A stretch of 45,996 nucleotides of DNA from Nostoc sp. NMS9 (GCF_017114995.1 NZ_JABXKL010000002.1:1-45996); one strand, 5' to 3'; shown: positions 34,172-44,052, counted from the stretch's first letter. Notes: generated from the sequence alone by a model not told the origin. Numbers and translations are program-made.

Positions 34172-34522
34172 TTATGAGCGTTCTAATTGCTGGGGAAGCG
34201 AATCTGAGTCTTCAACAGATGTTTGTCGCTTTAAGACTTGGTTTTCTCGCTGGCTGGCGTCTACACCTGCTGCGATCGCTTCCCGTAATCTATCTAAAGT
34301 GTCATCCCAGTTTCGTAATGCGCTAGCAGAGAGACGATCTGCCTGAATTTGCACACTCATTGATAAATCTTCTGCCAATTCTGGGATAGCATTGGCAGAT
34401 TTTTTCAAAATTTTACGCGTTTCGCGCCCTGTGCGTGGAGCTACGAGTAAACCGGTTAAAGCACCGATGGTAGCTCCTAGCATCAAACCGCCAAAAAATA
34501 CTCCAGAACGGTTATTAGACAT
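34172..34522 (-). CDS. YtxH-domain protein
   Basis: 116 residues. FFGGLMLGATIGALTGLLVAPRTGRETRKILK is the YtxH domain: a Gly-rich membrane hairpin followed by APRTG and a basic helix. A helical C-terminal part (LAEDLSMSVQIQADRLS) follows. Its ATG at 34522 is preceded by AGGAGAGAA, a good ribosome site. First gene of the pair with the DUF948-like protein. Confidence 0.8.
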   Translation of the reverse strand: MSNNRSGVFFGGLMLGATIGALTGLLVAPRTGRETRKILKKSANAIPELAEDLSMSVQIQADRLSASALRNWDDTLDRLREAIAAGVDASQRENQVLKRQTSVEDSDSLPQQLERS

Positions 34523-35029
34523 CTTATTGTTTCTCTCCTTACACCCATTTTAGGTGGGTTTTCTCCCCTTGTAAGACTCAACCGATTTTATTCAGTTAAT
34601 CTATGGTGACAAAATATTAGCCAGAAATGTTGCTTTTATTCATTAATACTAAAAGCATTAATTACTTATAATTCAAAACTCCCTGTATCTCCCAAAGTTT
34701 TGATACCTCTGGTAAGCCTTCTGGCGGGCGTTTCTTTGTGTTATGTCTTGCGTAGTTTCGTACCCGGTATGGCTAGGTTGCTTAAGATTAGGGTATGGAA
34801 AGGGGAAGCAATGCCTGCGGCGGGCTACGCCTACGCTAGAAGCCAATCCACCCTATGGGATCTTACTACGGACTTCTCTCTATCTCCCTGCATCACCCCT
34901 AATCATAAATGTTCATCTGAACCTGGCATACAGAAGATTTCAAGTTGGTGAGTTACACAAGCTAATTCTGTTTCCCAGGTATAAAGCGTGTTTTACTCCT
35001 GAATTCTGAATTCTGAATTCTGCTGTAAC
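34523..35029. other. Gene-less spacer with short repeats
   Basis: Contains an inverted repeat TCAAAACT/AGTTTTGA (34673-34703), a GGCGGGCTACGCCTACGC dispersed repeat (about 34817) and (TGAATTC)3 at about 35001-35021. Plus-strand frames here lack ribosome sites and look like noise. Confidence 0.6.
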
Positions 35030-35365
35030 TCATTTTGTAACTGTTCTTTTCCCAGATATTAACTCTAGCTTCGGAAAATAACGCTGCCAGATTTGCCGCC
35101 CTAGCAAAAGTAGACTGATAATTTGCCGCACTTGTTGAATTTGCATTTGTAGCGCTTGATTTCTCTGCCGTAAGTTATAAATATTCTGTTGGCTGAGATA
35201 AATATTTTCGGGTGCTTTATTCAGTGCTGCATTGGTACAACTTTCATCGGCGGTTAACCTATCTGCTATATATGCTAGCTGCTGCTTAAGTTGCCACACC
35301 CGCCAAGCTACATAGAGTAATACCAGTGAAATCAAGGTGTTAATTATGACAACTAAAATTACCAT
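35030..35365 (-). CDS. Small membrane protein with coiled coil
   Basis: 111 residues. An N-terminal helix (LVVIINTLISLVLLYVAWRVW) followed by a Gln/Leu-rich coiled coil (QLAYIADRL, NLRQRNQALQMQIQQVRQII) and a basic end. Single-pass membrane anchor, no known domain. The coherent composition supports a real gene, likely conserved among cyanobacteria. Confidence 0.7.
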   Translation of the reverse strand: MVILVVIINTLISLVLLYVAWRVWQLKQQLAYIADRLTADESCTNAALNKAPENIYLSQQNIYNLRQRNQALQMQIQQVRQIISLLLLGRQIWQRYFPKLELISGKRTVTK

Positions 35366-36191
35366 TGTTTATCTTGACCAATATTAGCTTTGAGGAATTG
35401 TTCTATATACTTGATTTGGCTCTTATTTAATGATGAAGAAACTAGAGGATAAAATTTATGGCGCAAAGTACATCCTGAATTTTGGCAATAAAAAGTAGTT
35501 AGATGATGCTCTAAGCGCTATTGAAAGGTTTTACTAGGTGAAAATTAGTGTAACAAAGGCTGATGCCTAAAAAATCGCCAATTTGCCAATTTTGTAACAA
35601 CGATATATCCACACCTCGCAAAACCACAGCTACAATTGCCTTAGATTCACGACTCGGTTTGCGAAATCAACCCGTATGCTCGATAAGCCCCATCATTACT
35701 ACCTCCCACTCTTTAACCCGATCGTCCTAGTCAATTTGCGACCTTTGTGGGATGTAAGCACAATGGTATAGACCCTTCAACAGATGATAAGAGAACTACA
35801 CTCCTTGGAGACTCCCAGCATTGCTTTTATTATTGTGCTCCTACCTCTACCAGTTTTCCAGCCTGTCGTGTGCAGTTAACTAATATTTTGCCTGTAAAAG
35901 AGAACGAACCGCATTCGCGCAGCGTCTCGTTAGAGAAGAGCGCAAAGGGAGAAGGAAAAAAGAGAAATTGAAATTTGATTCACCTATCAGAATTAATGGG
36001 ACAGACCACTAGTGGTTCGCCAACCAAAAATTGCTGGGTGTGGACTGAGGAAACAGACAACTGATAAAGGAGAAAGTCTATTAATTTCTCTTCCCTTAAC
36101 CTTTACCCTTTTCTTTGCCGAAGGCTTCCCCGTCAGCCCTTAACCTCTTCCCTGCTGAAGACTTTCCCCTGGTATTTTACTAATACTTTAC
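35366..36191. other. Long gene-less spacer before the metal-binding protein gene
   Basis: More than 800 bases without a convincing ORF on either strand (a 74-codon plus frame at 35747 lacks a ribosome site). It contains a GCAGCGTCTCGTTAGAGAAG dispersed palindrome near 35919 and no tRNA or clear terminator. Confidence 0.6.
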
Positions 36192-36206
36192 CAATAATGA
36201 TTATCT
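36192..36206 (+). promoter_or_regulatory. Candidate Zur box
   Basis: CAATAATGATTATCT agrees with the cyanobacterial Zur operator TGATAATNATTATCA at 11 of 14 defined positions. It ends about 28 bases before the ATG of the zinc-type binding protein, so a repressor bound here would block the promoter. Fur-type operators are similar and cannot be excluded. Confidence 0.45.
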
Positions 36207-36234
36207 TTTTTTATACATCCACTAGGAGCTGAGG

Positions 36235-37227
36235 ATGTCAAAAAAATCACCATTGAATAATTTCTTTCCAGCTATTCTTGCTGCCTTGACGATTGGATTT
36301 GTTGGGTGTGGAAATCAAGCTGTAAGAACTACATTCACTCAGACTAACACCCAGGTAAATGAGAATCTTCCCCAAGTTGTAGCGACTACAAGCGTACTGT
36401 GTGACTTAACCAGGCAGGTTGCCGGAAATACAGTTAACCTCACCTGCTTAATTTCCCCTACTGCCGACCCCCAATTTTATAAACCAAAACCGGAAGATCG
36501 TAAAGCCATTCAGCAAGCTAATCTTATTCTTTATAATGGTTACAATTTTGAACCAAATCTGATCAAGTTAATTAAAGCGACTAAAAACCCTACACCAAAA
36601 ATAGCCGTTGCTCAACTGGCAGTGCCTAAGCCACAAAAATTTCAGGCAGGTGGTAAGAATGTAACCGATCCTCATGTTTGGCACAATACCAAAAATACTA
36701 TCAGAATGGTGGAGGTAATTAATAGTAATTTGAGAAAATTACAATCTAGTAATGCAGAAGCTTATACCAGTAATACTAAAAAAATTACAAATGAACTCAC
36801 TCAACTAGATAGCTGGATTAAGTCAAGAATTGCTAGTATTCCTACCAAAGAACGTAAGTTAGTTACAACCTCTGATGCACTGAGTTATTACGCCAAAGCA
36901 TACCGTATTTCATTGGCAGGAGGATTGCAAAGTATTAGTACTAACGAAAAGCTGACAGCCGAACGAGTCAAAAATTTGGCTACAAACATTAAACGGGCTA
37001 AAGTGTCAACAATTTTTGCTGAAGTGGAAATTAATCCTAATCTGATTCAATCTGTAGCCACAGAAGCTGAAGTGAACATTTCTGACAGAAAGCTATATGC
37101 TGAGGGACTTGGTGAACCAGCAAGCGACGCGGACACTTATCAGAAAATGATGATTGCCAATACACGCACAATTGTAGAAGGACTAGGAGGGACGTATTTG
37201 ATATTTGAAACGAAAGCTGCTAGGTAG
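36235..37227 (+). CDS. ZnuA/MntC-like metal ABC transporter substrate-binding lipoprotein
   Basis: 330 residues, ATG at 36235 behind AGGAGCTGAGG. Lipobox IGFVGCGN gives a lipid-anchored Cys25. The cluster A-I fold is seen in LPQVVATTSVLCDLTRQVAG, NLILYNGYNFEPNL, DPHVWHNTKNTIRMVEV, AERVKNLATNIKRAKVSTIF and EGLGEPASDADTYQKMM. Of the usual four metal ligands only His147 (DPHVW) is standard: positions expected to be His, Glu/His and Asp appear as Gln80 (DPQFYKP), Gln232 and Glu290. No permease or ATPase gene is nearby. A Zur-like box upstream suggests zinc limitation. Confidence 0.82.
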   Translation: MSKKSPLNNFFPAILAALTIGFVGCGNQAVRTTFTQTNTQVNENLPQVVATTSVLCDLTRQVAGNTVNLTCLISPTADPQFYKPKPEDRKAIQQANLILYNGYNFEPNLIKLIKATKNPTPKIAVAQLAVPKPQKFQAGGKNVTDPHVWHNTKNTIRMVEVINSNLRKLQSSNAEAYTSNTKKITNELTQLDSWIKSRIASIPTKERKLVTTSDALSYYAKAYRISLAGGLQSISTNEKLTAERVKNLATNIKRAKVSTIFAEVEINPNLIQSVATEAEVNISDRKLYAEGLGEPASDADTYQKMMIANTRTIVEGLGGTYLIFETKAAR

Positions 37228-37243
37228 CTCTAGAATATCAATT

Positions 37244-37279
37244 CATTGACATCCTCCCCGCACTAAAGTGACAGGGATT
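37244..37279 (-). repeat. IS200/IS605-type right-end hairpin remnant
   Basis: Minus strand reads GGAATCCCTGTCACTTTAGT, then GCGGGGAGGATGTCAA; CACT/AGTG with flanking CCC/GGG forms the imperfect right-end stem. In intact elements this part is the 3' scaffold of the omega-RNA that guides TnpB, with guide bases beginning just outside. Confidence 0.55.
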
Positions 37280-37440
37280 CCAAAGATCACTCTTTGGTTT
37301 TCCTCTTTCCACGACCCGACTTACTTGGAGGGATTTCTCCACCCACGCAGAGGTCGATGTCTCCAGAAGCGATTAACGTTCCTGTGTGCCCCATAGTACG
37401 GAGTCCAATCCTTTACGCATCACGACTCGTAAAAAAGATT
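37280..37440 (-). pseudogene. TnpB C-terminal remnant (IS200/IS605 family)
   Basis: From a TAA at 37413 the frame is open to TGA at 37287: RIGLRTMGHTGTLIASGDID, then LCVGGEIPPSKSGRGKRKTKE. GHTGT-ASGD-DLC and GEIPPSKSG form the usual C-terminal tail of Nostoc TnpB. The preceding VMRKGLDS is in another frame, so at least one frameshift is present, and nothing of the catalytic RuvC part remains. A perfect hairpin CCAAAGA/TCTTTGG spans the stop (37280-37297). Confidence 0.7.
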
Positions 37441-37443
37441 GTG

Positions 37444-37968
37444 TTATTCAAATTTATCAAGTGTCCACCATACCAATGCTTTCTTTTGCATCTCTTTGAT
37501 GAACCCATCTTTCCCATCCATATATCCGATGATATCGTTAGGATATTGTTTCGCTAACTTACGTTTTAATTCACTATATTTCTGTGCATCTTCGGGATGT
37601 GCAATCATGTAATCCCGAAATGCTAAGTGTCGTTCTACTTCCGGTGATCTGACTGTGAAAATGTGGACATGATGCGTTCTTGTACCTGCATTCTCTTTAC
37701 GGAAGAAACGACGACCTGGTATGCCAAACTCGCCCATTACTTCATAAGCCAATGCTTCCATACCCAAACTATGATCATCGACTTTGGCAATGTTTTCAAC
37801 TTCAACCAACAAATCAATAATGGGTTTGGCATATATATGTGGAATTGCTGTGCTGCCAATATGGTGAATAGCAACTACATTTTCACCTAGTGTAAGCGCA
37901 ACATGCTTTGATTCATCGTCGAATTTGCCGCGCCATCTTGGATTATGTGGTACTACTTCTACTTTCAT
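37444..37968 (-). CDS. GrpB-family protein (UPF0157)
   Basis: 174 residues. VEVVPHNPRWRGKFDDESKH, VVAIHHIGSTAIPHIYAKPI (GST-like nucleotidyltransferase segment), then DLLVEVENI and an R-rich FRDYMIAHPEDAQKYSELKR. The fold is that of nucleotidyltransferases such as the GrpB group, often found as stand-alone enzymes or fused to dephospho-CoA kinase. Reaction not known. The end abuts the TnpB remnant. Confidence 0.9.
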   Translation of the reverse strand: MKVEVVPHNPRWRGKFDDESKHVALTLGENVVAIHHIGSTAIPHIYAKPIIDLLVEVENIAKVDDHSLGMEALAYEVMGEFGIPGRRFFRKENAGTRTHHVHIFTVRSPEVERHLAFRDYMIAHPEDAQKYSELKRKLAKQYPNDIIGYMDGKDGFIKEMQKKALVWWTLDKFE

Positions 37969-38026
37969 CAGGATTTAGAAACAACATTTTTGAATTTGAA
38001 TTCAAAATTTAAAATCCAAAATTGAT

Positions 38027-38530
38027 TCACCATCCCCAAGTACCAGGAGCGCCTTTAAATGGCCCAACAATATCACTGGTTATCCAACCGCCATAGAAAT
38101 TACCTGGTTGTGGTTGCACCTCTTCGCCATTAACGTAGCATTTATCCATTAAATGAGCATAAAAAGCTACATAGTCCTTGATAGATTCAAAGGCTGGTGT
38201 GGGTTTGGGGTAGAACCAGGCAGCATTATGGACTTCTTTATCACCAACTCGGATTGTGTAGTAGCCAGCACTTCCCTTCCACTCACAAAAGCTAGATTGC
38301 GGAGTCATCTGTAGATATTCCATTTTGATATCCGCTGGGGGAATGTAGTAAGAAGGAGGATGACTAGTTTCTAAAACACGTTTGGCGTTGTGAGTATCTA
38401 CAATTACTAAGCCGTTAAAGATTATTTGAATATGTTTGGTTGTGTCCTCCAAAAGAGGAGGACGGGGATAATCCCAAACTGATTCTTGTCCAGGAGCAGG
38501 TTCGATGCGTTGAAAATTAACCATCATCAA
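38027..38530 (-). CDS. DUF427-domain protein
   Basis: 167 residues. ESVWDYPRPPLLEDTTKHIQ, IFNGLVIVDTHNAKRVLET, PPSYYIPPADIKMEYL, CEWKGSAGYYTIRVGDK and VHNAAWFYPKP are characteristic of DUF427, which folds as a small beta-rich (tectonin-like) domain. No catalytic function known. The start is one of three consecutive Met codons. It lies between grpB and the secretion adaptor. Confidence 0.88.
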   Translation of the reverse strand: MMMVNFQRIEPAPGQESVWDYPRPPLLEDTTKHIQIIFNGLVIVDTHNAKRVLETSHPPSYYIPPADIKMEYLQMTPQSSFCEWKGSAGYYTIRVGDKEVHNAAWFYPKPTPAFESIKDYVAFYAHLMDKCYVNGEEVQPQPGNFYGGWITSDIVGPFKGAPGTWGW

Positions 38531-38633
38531 GAGTGTTGAGTGCTGAGAGAGGAAAAAGTACTCAGTACTGATGTACTTAGTGAAGCAGCAACTCTGCTTG
38601 TGGAGTGACTACGGTCTTTTAACTCAACCCTCT

Positions 38634-40202
38634 TCATCGTACCTCTTTAAGAGCATCAACTTGCTTGGTAAACAACTCAGTGAATAAACTAAGCACAGTT
38701 CGTTCTTCGCGCACTTTTATATTGGCACTGATAGACATACCTGATTGCAAGTTAACTTTTTTGCCCTTAATCACTAGGGATTGCTTATCTAATGAGACTT
38801 TTGCCGGAAATCTGTAAAACTGATGGGTTTGGTCTGGCGGTAATGCGTCTGAACCTATTCCAGTCACTTCTCCCTTGATATCGCCAAACTCACTGTAAGG
38901 AAAGGAGTCAATTCTGACATCTACCTTCATACCTTTTCGCACAAACCCAATATCTTTGTTAGTGATGAAAACTTCAGCGATATAGTTTTCTTTGGGGACA
39001 ATTTGCAACAGTTTTGTAGTTGGAGTTGCGACAAATCCAGGATTTTTTGCTTGCAAATCGAAAACTGTTCCCGCCACAGGTGCGCGGAGTTCTTGATATT
39101 TAACGTTTAACTGTGATTGAGATATTTTACTATTGACATCTGCCAAACGCTGCTCATTATCCAGCACAACTTTCATGAATTGGCTATCGATTGTGGCAAT
39201 CTGCTGTTTGTTCTGAGCTATCTTATCCAAAATGTTTTTATCAGAAACAGCCACCGTATTGCTTAACTCTTGTTGTCCTTTTTCTATATCAAACTGGAGG
39301 CGTTTCAGTTCCTCACCTAGTTGCGCTACTTCCGCCGTGCGGTTTTGTACTTCTTGTTGCTGATTGAGATACTGAAGTTGAGAAATACCACCTTCTTCTG
39401 CTAATATCTTCAACTTATTTAAAATCCCCTGTTGAATAGCTAAACTTGATTTACTATCTTCCAATTTAATTTGATTTTGAGTAAATTGTTTTTTGGTTTT
39501 TTCTACTTCTAATCGCGCCGATGAGGAGCGAGAGTCTAATTCCTGTTTGGCAACTCGTAGAAGTTGTTGTTCATCAATTCCTACTCCAGAATCTTGACCA
39601 GAATTTTTTAATTGAGTGCGGAATAATTCATTTTCTGCTACTAATGCTGCCCGACTTTTCAGCAGAAAAGCAGTTTCTTGTGGCAAATTACCGCGCAAAT
39701 ATAACAATTCAGATCCATTGGCCGTGCTTGCATTCATCAATCGGCGATAAATCTGGTTTTCTTTCATTAATGCAAGGCGAATTTTATTCAAAGAATTTAA
39801 TTCGGCAACAGAGGCTATGGAATCAAAAGTTAGCAGTAAAGTTCCTGGCTTTACTTCTTGTCCATCTTTTACATTAACTGTTTTCACCACTCCACTAACA
39901 GGAGCTTGAACTTCTTTGACTGTTCCTTGGGGTTTTAATTGCCCTGTTGCTGGTACTACTTGCTCAATTTTTGCAAAATAAGCCCAAGCAATTCCAAAGC
40001 AGGCTAGCCCCACGAGTGTAATCATGATTGTACGCGACCAAATTGGAGATTGGCGCAAAACAATAGATTGCTCAAATTCCTGAGTGTTTGAGTTAATTAA
40101 AGACTCTTGAGCAGCTTTCTGTTGTTTTGTTAGTACCTGTGAATCGTGCTTCACTCCATTTTTGTGATTGCCGTTGAGGTGATTGCCATTAAGTTGAGTC
40201 AT
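38634..40202 (-). CDS. HlyD-family type I secretion adaptor
   Basis: 522 residues from ATG 40202; a longer frame adds residues from an intergenic repeat (IQNPKPKIV) and is not used. One transmembrane helix (TIMITLVGLACFGIAWAYFA), then a lipoyl half ATGQLKPQGTVKEVQAPVSG, long coiled coils, the second half YQELRAPVAGTVFDLQAKNP and a beta-barrel/RND-like end. It links the inner-membrane ABC transporter to TolC. It follows the ABC gene by about 90 bases and should be co-transcribed. Confidence 0.9.
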   Translation of the reverse strand: MTQLNGNHLNGNHKNGVKHDSQVLTKQQKAAQESLINSNTQEFEQSIVLRQSPIWSRTIMITLVGLACFGIAWAYFAKIEQVVPATGQLKPQGTVKEVQAPVSGVVKTVNVKDGQEVKPGTLLLTFDSIASVAELNSLNKIRLALMKENQIYRRLMNASTANGSELLYLRGNLPQETAFLLKSRAALVAENELFRTQLKNSGQDSGVGIDEQQLLRVAKQELDSRSSSARLEVEKTKKQFTQNQIKLEDSKSSLAIQQGILNKLKILAEEGGISQLQYLNQQQEVQNRTAEVAQLGEELKRLQFDIEKGQQELSNTVAVSDKNILDKIAQNKQQIATIDSQFMKVVLDNEQRLADVNSKISQSQLNVKYQELRAPVAGTVFDLQAKNPGFVATPTTKLLQIVPKENYIAEVFITNKDIGFVRKGMKVDVRIDSFPYSEFGDIKGEVTGIGSDALPPDQTHQFYRFPAKVSLDKQSLVIKGKKVNLQSGMSISANIKVREERTVLSLFTELFTKQVDALKEVR

Positions 40203-40289
40203 AACGATTTTGGGTTTTGGATTTTGAATTTTTTGTAGGGTGGGCAATGTTTCCCGATGCCAAAAACCTTTGCCCTCAAGAATGACTAA

Positions 40290-43200
40290 TTACAAGTTTA
40301 CATCTTGTTGCTGATACAGGTAATAATAATGACCTTTAGTAGCCATTAATTCTTGATGGCTACCTTGTTCTATAACCCTGCTGTTATCCATCACAACAAT
40401 CATGTCTGCATTACTCACGGTGTTCAGTCGGTGGGTAATAAAAAATACTGTATCACCCTTGAATGCTTTGGCTAAGTTGAGACATATTTGCCGTTCTGTG
40501 GGATAATCTAATGCACTAGTTGCTTCATCTAAAACTAATAATTTTGGTCGTTGTAAAACAGAACGAGCGATCGCAATTCTTTGTCGTTGTCCACCTGAAA
40601 GTGCAGAACCCCGTTCTCCCACCCGCGTGTTGTAACCGTTGGGCAAGTTCATGATAAACTCGTGGGCGCAGGCAACCTGAGCCGCTTCGATAATTTCTTC
40701 GGTTGTCGCATCGGGATTGGTTAGGGCAATATTTTCCTGAACGCTGCCGTCAAACAATAATGTTTCTTGGGGAACTACACCAATTTGTCGTCGCAAGGAA
40801 TAAAGTTCTACTTTGGCAATATCATAACCATCAATCAAAATTCTGCCGGACTCAGTTTCGTAAAGTCTCAGCAGTAATTTCATCATCGTACTTTTACCAG
40901 ATCCACTTTGTCCGACAATGCCGACAAATTTCCCTGGCGCAAATTCGAGGTTGACATTAGAAAGTTGCAGAGGACCACTTGTACCAAACCGGAAGGAAAC
41001 ATTTTCGTATTTCACTGCTCCCTTAATCGTAGGTAAGGGTATATTGTAGCGGTCTGTTTCTCCTTCTTGTGGGGTATCGACAATATCGCTTAAACGTTCT
41101 AGAGACAAGGCAGTTTCTTGGAAGCTTTGCCAGAGTTGAGCTAAACGTAATATTGGGCTGGTGACATAACCCGATATAATCCTAAAAGCAATTAATTCAC
41201 CTAAAGTTAATTGTTGTTGCAGTACTAAATAAGCTCCTACCCACAAAACTAGTAAGCTGCTGAGTTTGTTGAGAAAGTTGCTGGTAGAGTTAGCGAGGGT
41301 AGAAGTCACAACTGTTTTAAAACCAGCGGCGACAAACCGGGCGTAACGCTCTTGCCAGGAAAAGCGCGATCGCAATTCGATATTTTGCGCTTTTACTGTT
41401 TGAATTCCTGACATCACTTCCACTAAATAAGATTGAGTTTCGGCGTTGCGTTCGGCTTTGGCACGTAACTGTCTGCTAATAGTGGGAGAAGCAATTAAGG
41501 TGATCACTACAAACACGGGGATTGTGCTTAAGCCGACTAAGGTGAGTTGCCAACTATAAATCAGCATTACACCGATATAAACCACCGAGAACAGAGCATC
41601 CAACCCCACTGTTAAGGCAGTACCCGTGAGGAATTGGCGGATATTTTCTAGTTCGTTGATGCGAGTGGAAAGTTCACCCACCGGTCGGCGTTCAAAATAG
41701 CGCAGCGGTAGACGTAATAAGTGGTCAATAATTTGTGACCCTAAACCCATATCGATCCGATTAGTGGTATCGACAAATAAGTAGGTTCGTAAGGTAGTCA
41801 ACACTGCTTCAAATAGCCCGACTACTAATAGCAAAACCCCTAAAATATGTAGTGTGCCAATACTATTTTGAGTGATAACTTTGTCGATAATTAACTGAAC
41901 GACTAGGGGATTTGCCAACGCTGCCAACTGCACGAAAAAGGAAGCAATAAAGACCTCTATCAGGACTCGACGGTGGCGTGACAAATAGGGTATAAACCAC
42001 CGCAAACTAAAACGCTCTTGCGGCGTTTGATTGGTAGCGTTCAGCAGTAATACCCTAACTTTGGGCGGAAAGTCAGTTGGATCGACATCTAATTGTTCAA
42101 CCAATTGAGCGGGTTTGCAACGCACAATTCCTTTGGATGGAACACCCACAACCACGGTATTTGCATTTACTTCATATAAAACGGCAAAATTATCACCATA
42201 ATGAATCAGCGCCGGTGTCGGAATGCGCGTCACTGAGGCGACTGGTAACTCTATCAACTGCGCTTTAAGTCCGATTAACTCTGCCAGGTAAGCAGTAACT
42301 TGAAACGATATAGTCCCCTGACGTTTGATTTGCTCAGTTAAGATGCGGCGAACCACCTCTCGACGAAACGGTATTTCTAGGTGCTTCGCGATCATTTGGA
42401 AGCAGGCGAAGGCTGAATTTAGTTCTCCTTTACCGCCAAAAAATGGGTATTTTTGTTTTGACGAATTCTTTGAGTTTTGGGGGGCTGTCTCTGGAACTAT
42501 TTCGTCTGATGCGTAGGGAATAATATCTAGGTCGTCAGCGCTATCTCTATCTACTCTGGTTTCAGTTACCGCAAGTTCTATCTGATGACTATCTTCTAAG
42601 ATCAAATCTGACGGATGTATACCAAGCAAGCGTGCGGGGTTTTGACCGATGACCTGGATCTTGTCTCTGTCATCATCTGATTCTAAGCGATCACCAGGTG
42701 AGAAATTCGTGACTGTACCACCGCCACTCACAAACCAAACGCTTTTGCTATCGAGTTGGTGGAAGGGAATTTTTCCTAAAGGGAGATAGTGTATTTTCGC
42801 CTGTGGTAAGGCTTTTTCTGCCAGTTCTCTGAGATTTAAGGTAGCGATCGCTTGCTTTTGCCAATAGGAACCGAGAATATCGAAAACTTCTACCAAATAA
42901 CTGCGGTTCTTACGAGCTTCGGCAAAAGCTGGGTATGAAGCCAGAAAGCTAAAATATGCTGATGCACTCAAGGTTAAACAGACTACTTCGGTGGAAGCGA
43001 TCGCTGTTTCACAGGCGATATCGCGCAACAAACCAATTTCACCGATAATTTCCCCAGGTTGCAGTAATTTTAGGGTGATTGGCATTTGCGTCTGGGGATC
43101 GTATCCCAACAGCCGCACTTGTCCCTCATAAATGATCGTGATGCGTTCCGGAAGACTTTCTTTACCAATGATTTTCTGGCCTATGCGATAACGCCAGGCT

Positions 43201-43310
43201 TGCAGTTGTTCTGATAGATTAGCGATCGCTCCATCTGGCAACTGCTCAAACCCCTCTAGGGTGGTGAGAAATTCGGGAAAAGTGTTCTTAATATAAGTCA
43301 TATAAAACAA
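40290..43310 (-). CDS. ABC exporter with cNMP-binding-like and degenerate C39 domains
   Basis: 1006 residues. 1-135: cyclic-nucleotide-binding-type domain (YEGQVRLLGYDP, LLQPGEIIGEIGLL). About 285-425: C39-peptidase-like domain whose catalytic Cys, His and Asp positions appear as Ser299, Asn374 and Val390. 440-720: six-helix membrane domain. 760-1000: nucleotide-binding domain with GQSGSGKSTMM, LSGGQRQRIAIARS, VLDEATSALD and FFITHRLN. So a HlyB/LapB-like exporter that does not cut a leader peptide. It lies between the large repeat protein and the HlyD adaptor. Confidence 0.92.
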   Translation of the reverse strand: MFYMTYIKNTFPEFLTTLEGFEQLPDGAIANLSEQLQAWRYRIGQKIIGKESLPERITIIYEGQVRLLGYDPQTQMPITLKLLQPGEIIGEIGLLRDIACETAIASTEVVCLTLSASAYFSFLASYPAFAEARKNRSYLVEVFDILGSYWQKQAIATLNLRELAEKALPQAKIHYLPLGKIPFHQLDSKSVWFVSGGGTVTNFSPGDRLESDDDRDKIQVIGQNPARLLGIHPSDLILEDSHQIELAVTETRVDRDSADDLDIIPYASDEIVPETAPQNSKNSSKQKYPFFGGKGELNSAFACFQMIAKHLEIPFRREVVRRILTEQIKRQGTISFQVTAYLAELIGLKAQLIELPVASVTRIPTPALIHYGDNFAVLYEVNANTVVVGVPSKGIVRCKPAQLVEQLDVDPTDFPPKVRVLLLNATNQTPQERFSLRWFIPYLSRHRRVLIEVFIASFFVQLAALANPLVVQLIIDKVITQNSIGTLHILGVLLLVVGLFEAVLTTLRTYLFVDTTNRIDMGLGSQIIDHLLRLPLRYFERRPVGELSTRINELENIRQFLTGTALTVGLDALFSVVYIGVMLIYSWQLTLVGLSTIPVFVVITLIASPTISRQLRAKAERNAETQSYLVEVMSGIQTVKAQNIELRSRFSWQERYARFVAAGFKTVVTSTLANSTSNFLNKLSSLLVLWVGAYLVLQQQLTLGELIAFRIISGYVTSPILRLAQLWQSFQETALSLERLSDIVDTPQEGETDRYNIPLPTIKGAVKYENVSFRFGTSGPLQLSNVNLEFAPGKFVGIVGQSGSGKSTMMKLLLRLYETESGRILIDGYDIAKVELYSLRRQIGVVPQETLLFDGSVQENIALTNPDATTEEIIEAAQVACAHEFIMNLPNGYNTRVGERGSALSGGQRQRIAIARSVLQRPKLLVLDEATSALDYPTERQICLNLAKAFKGDTVFFITHRLNTVSNADMIVVMDNSRVIEQGSHQELMATKGHYYYLYQQQDVNL

Positions 43311-44052
43311 GTTAAAGAGAGGAATTAAGTCAAAATATTAGGGAGTATCTCTTTTACTAACAGTGGCAGTGTTTGGTTTTATGCCAGCAGTGACAAGAGT
43401 TCTGTGGAATTCAGGCGTTTAAATATGTAAAAGCACAGAGGGTAAGTTCGTCTAATTGCAGACCTGTATTTATATCACACGGTTACGATTGTTATGCGTT
43501 TTTCAAAATAAAGCATACTGTAAATAGATTGAGGACAAGTTATCACTTGGTTAATACTACATAATTTATACAAAATTAAAATCAATATCTTAGTATTGCA
43601 GCTATGCAAGATGGATACTCATCATCAAACCAAAACACATAAACGTGGTTGTTAAATTTAGCGCTGCATATTTTACTTTATGATAATCAACATGAAAATA
43701 TCACAGATGCTTTCCTAAGTAAATACCCTAATGAAAAATTATGTAATAAAAAAACTTTAAATTTCTGAATTATTTTTTACAAATTCTCGAATATAGAGAT
43801 TGAGAATATCACTAATGGTGAAAAACAGGAGCTTTCCTCGTTAAACATCACCTATACCTAATTATGAAAGAATTCTCCATCACTTTTTTGCTAGCTTAAT
43901 TTAATAAAAATTAACTGGAAAAGTAAAGGTGAAGATTTTTTCTCACCTTAGAGGAATCAACTATTAAATTTATGAAGGAAAGACAATAACTGCCTTCAGT
44001 AAATTTACTAATTTAATTAATAGCGAGTCCATTTAATCACCATGCATAAAAT
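43311..44052. other. AT-rich spacer upstream of the ABC exporter gene
   Basis: About 740 bases with no gene. Possible hairpin AAGGTGA/TCACCTT at 43927-43952. It probably holds the promoter of the ABC-HlyD pair; no element is defined enough to call. Confidence 0.5.

Noticed and set aside
35747..35971. 74-codon plus-strand frame
   Set aside because: No ribosome site, low-complexity end inside a dispersed repeat; looks like noise.
35366..36191. tRNA or other structured RNA in the long spacer
   Set aside because: No T-loop GTTCRA motif with a matching acceptor stem was found by eye on either strand.
37294..37557. 87-codon plus-strand frame across the TnpB remnant
   Set aside because: It is antisense to the TnpB tail and the grpB 3' end; a shadow frame.
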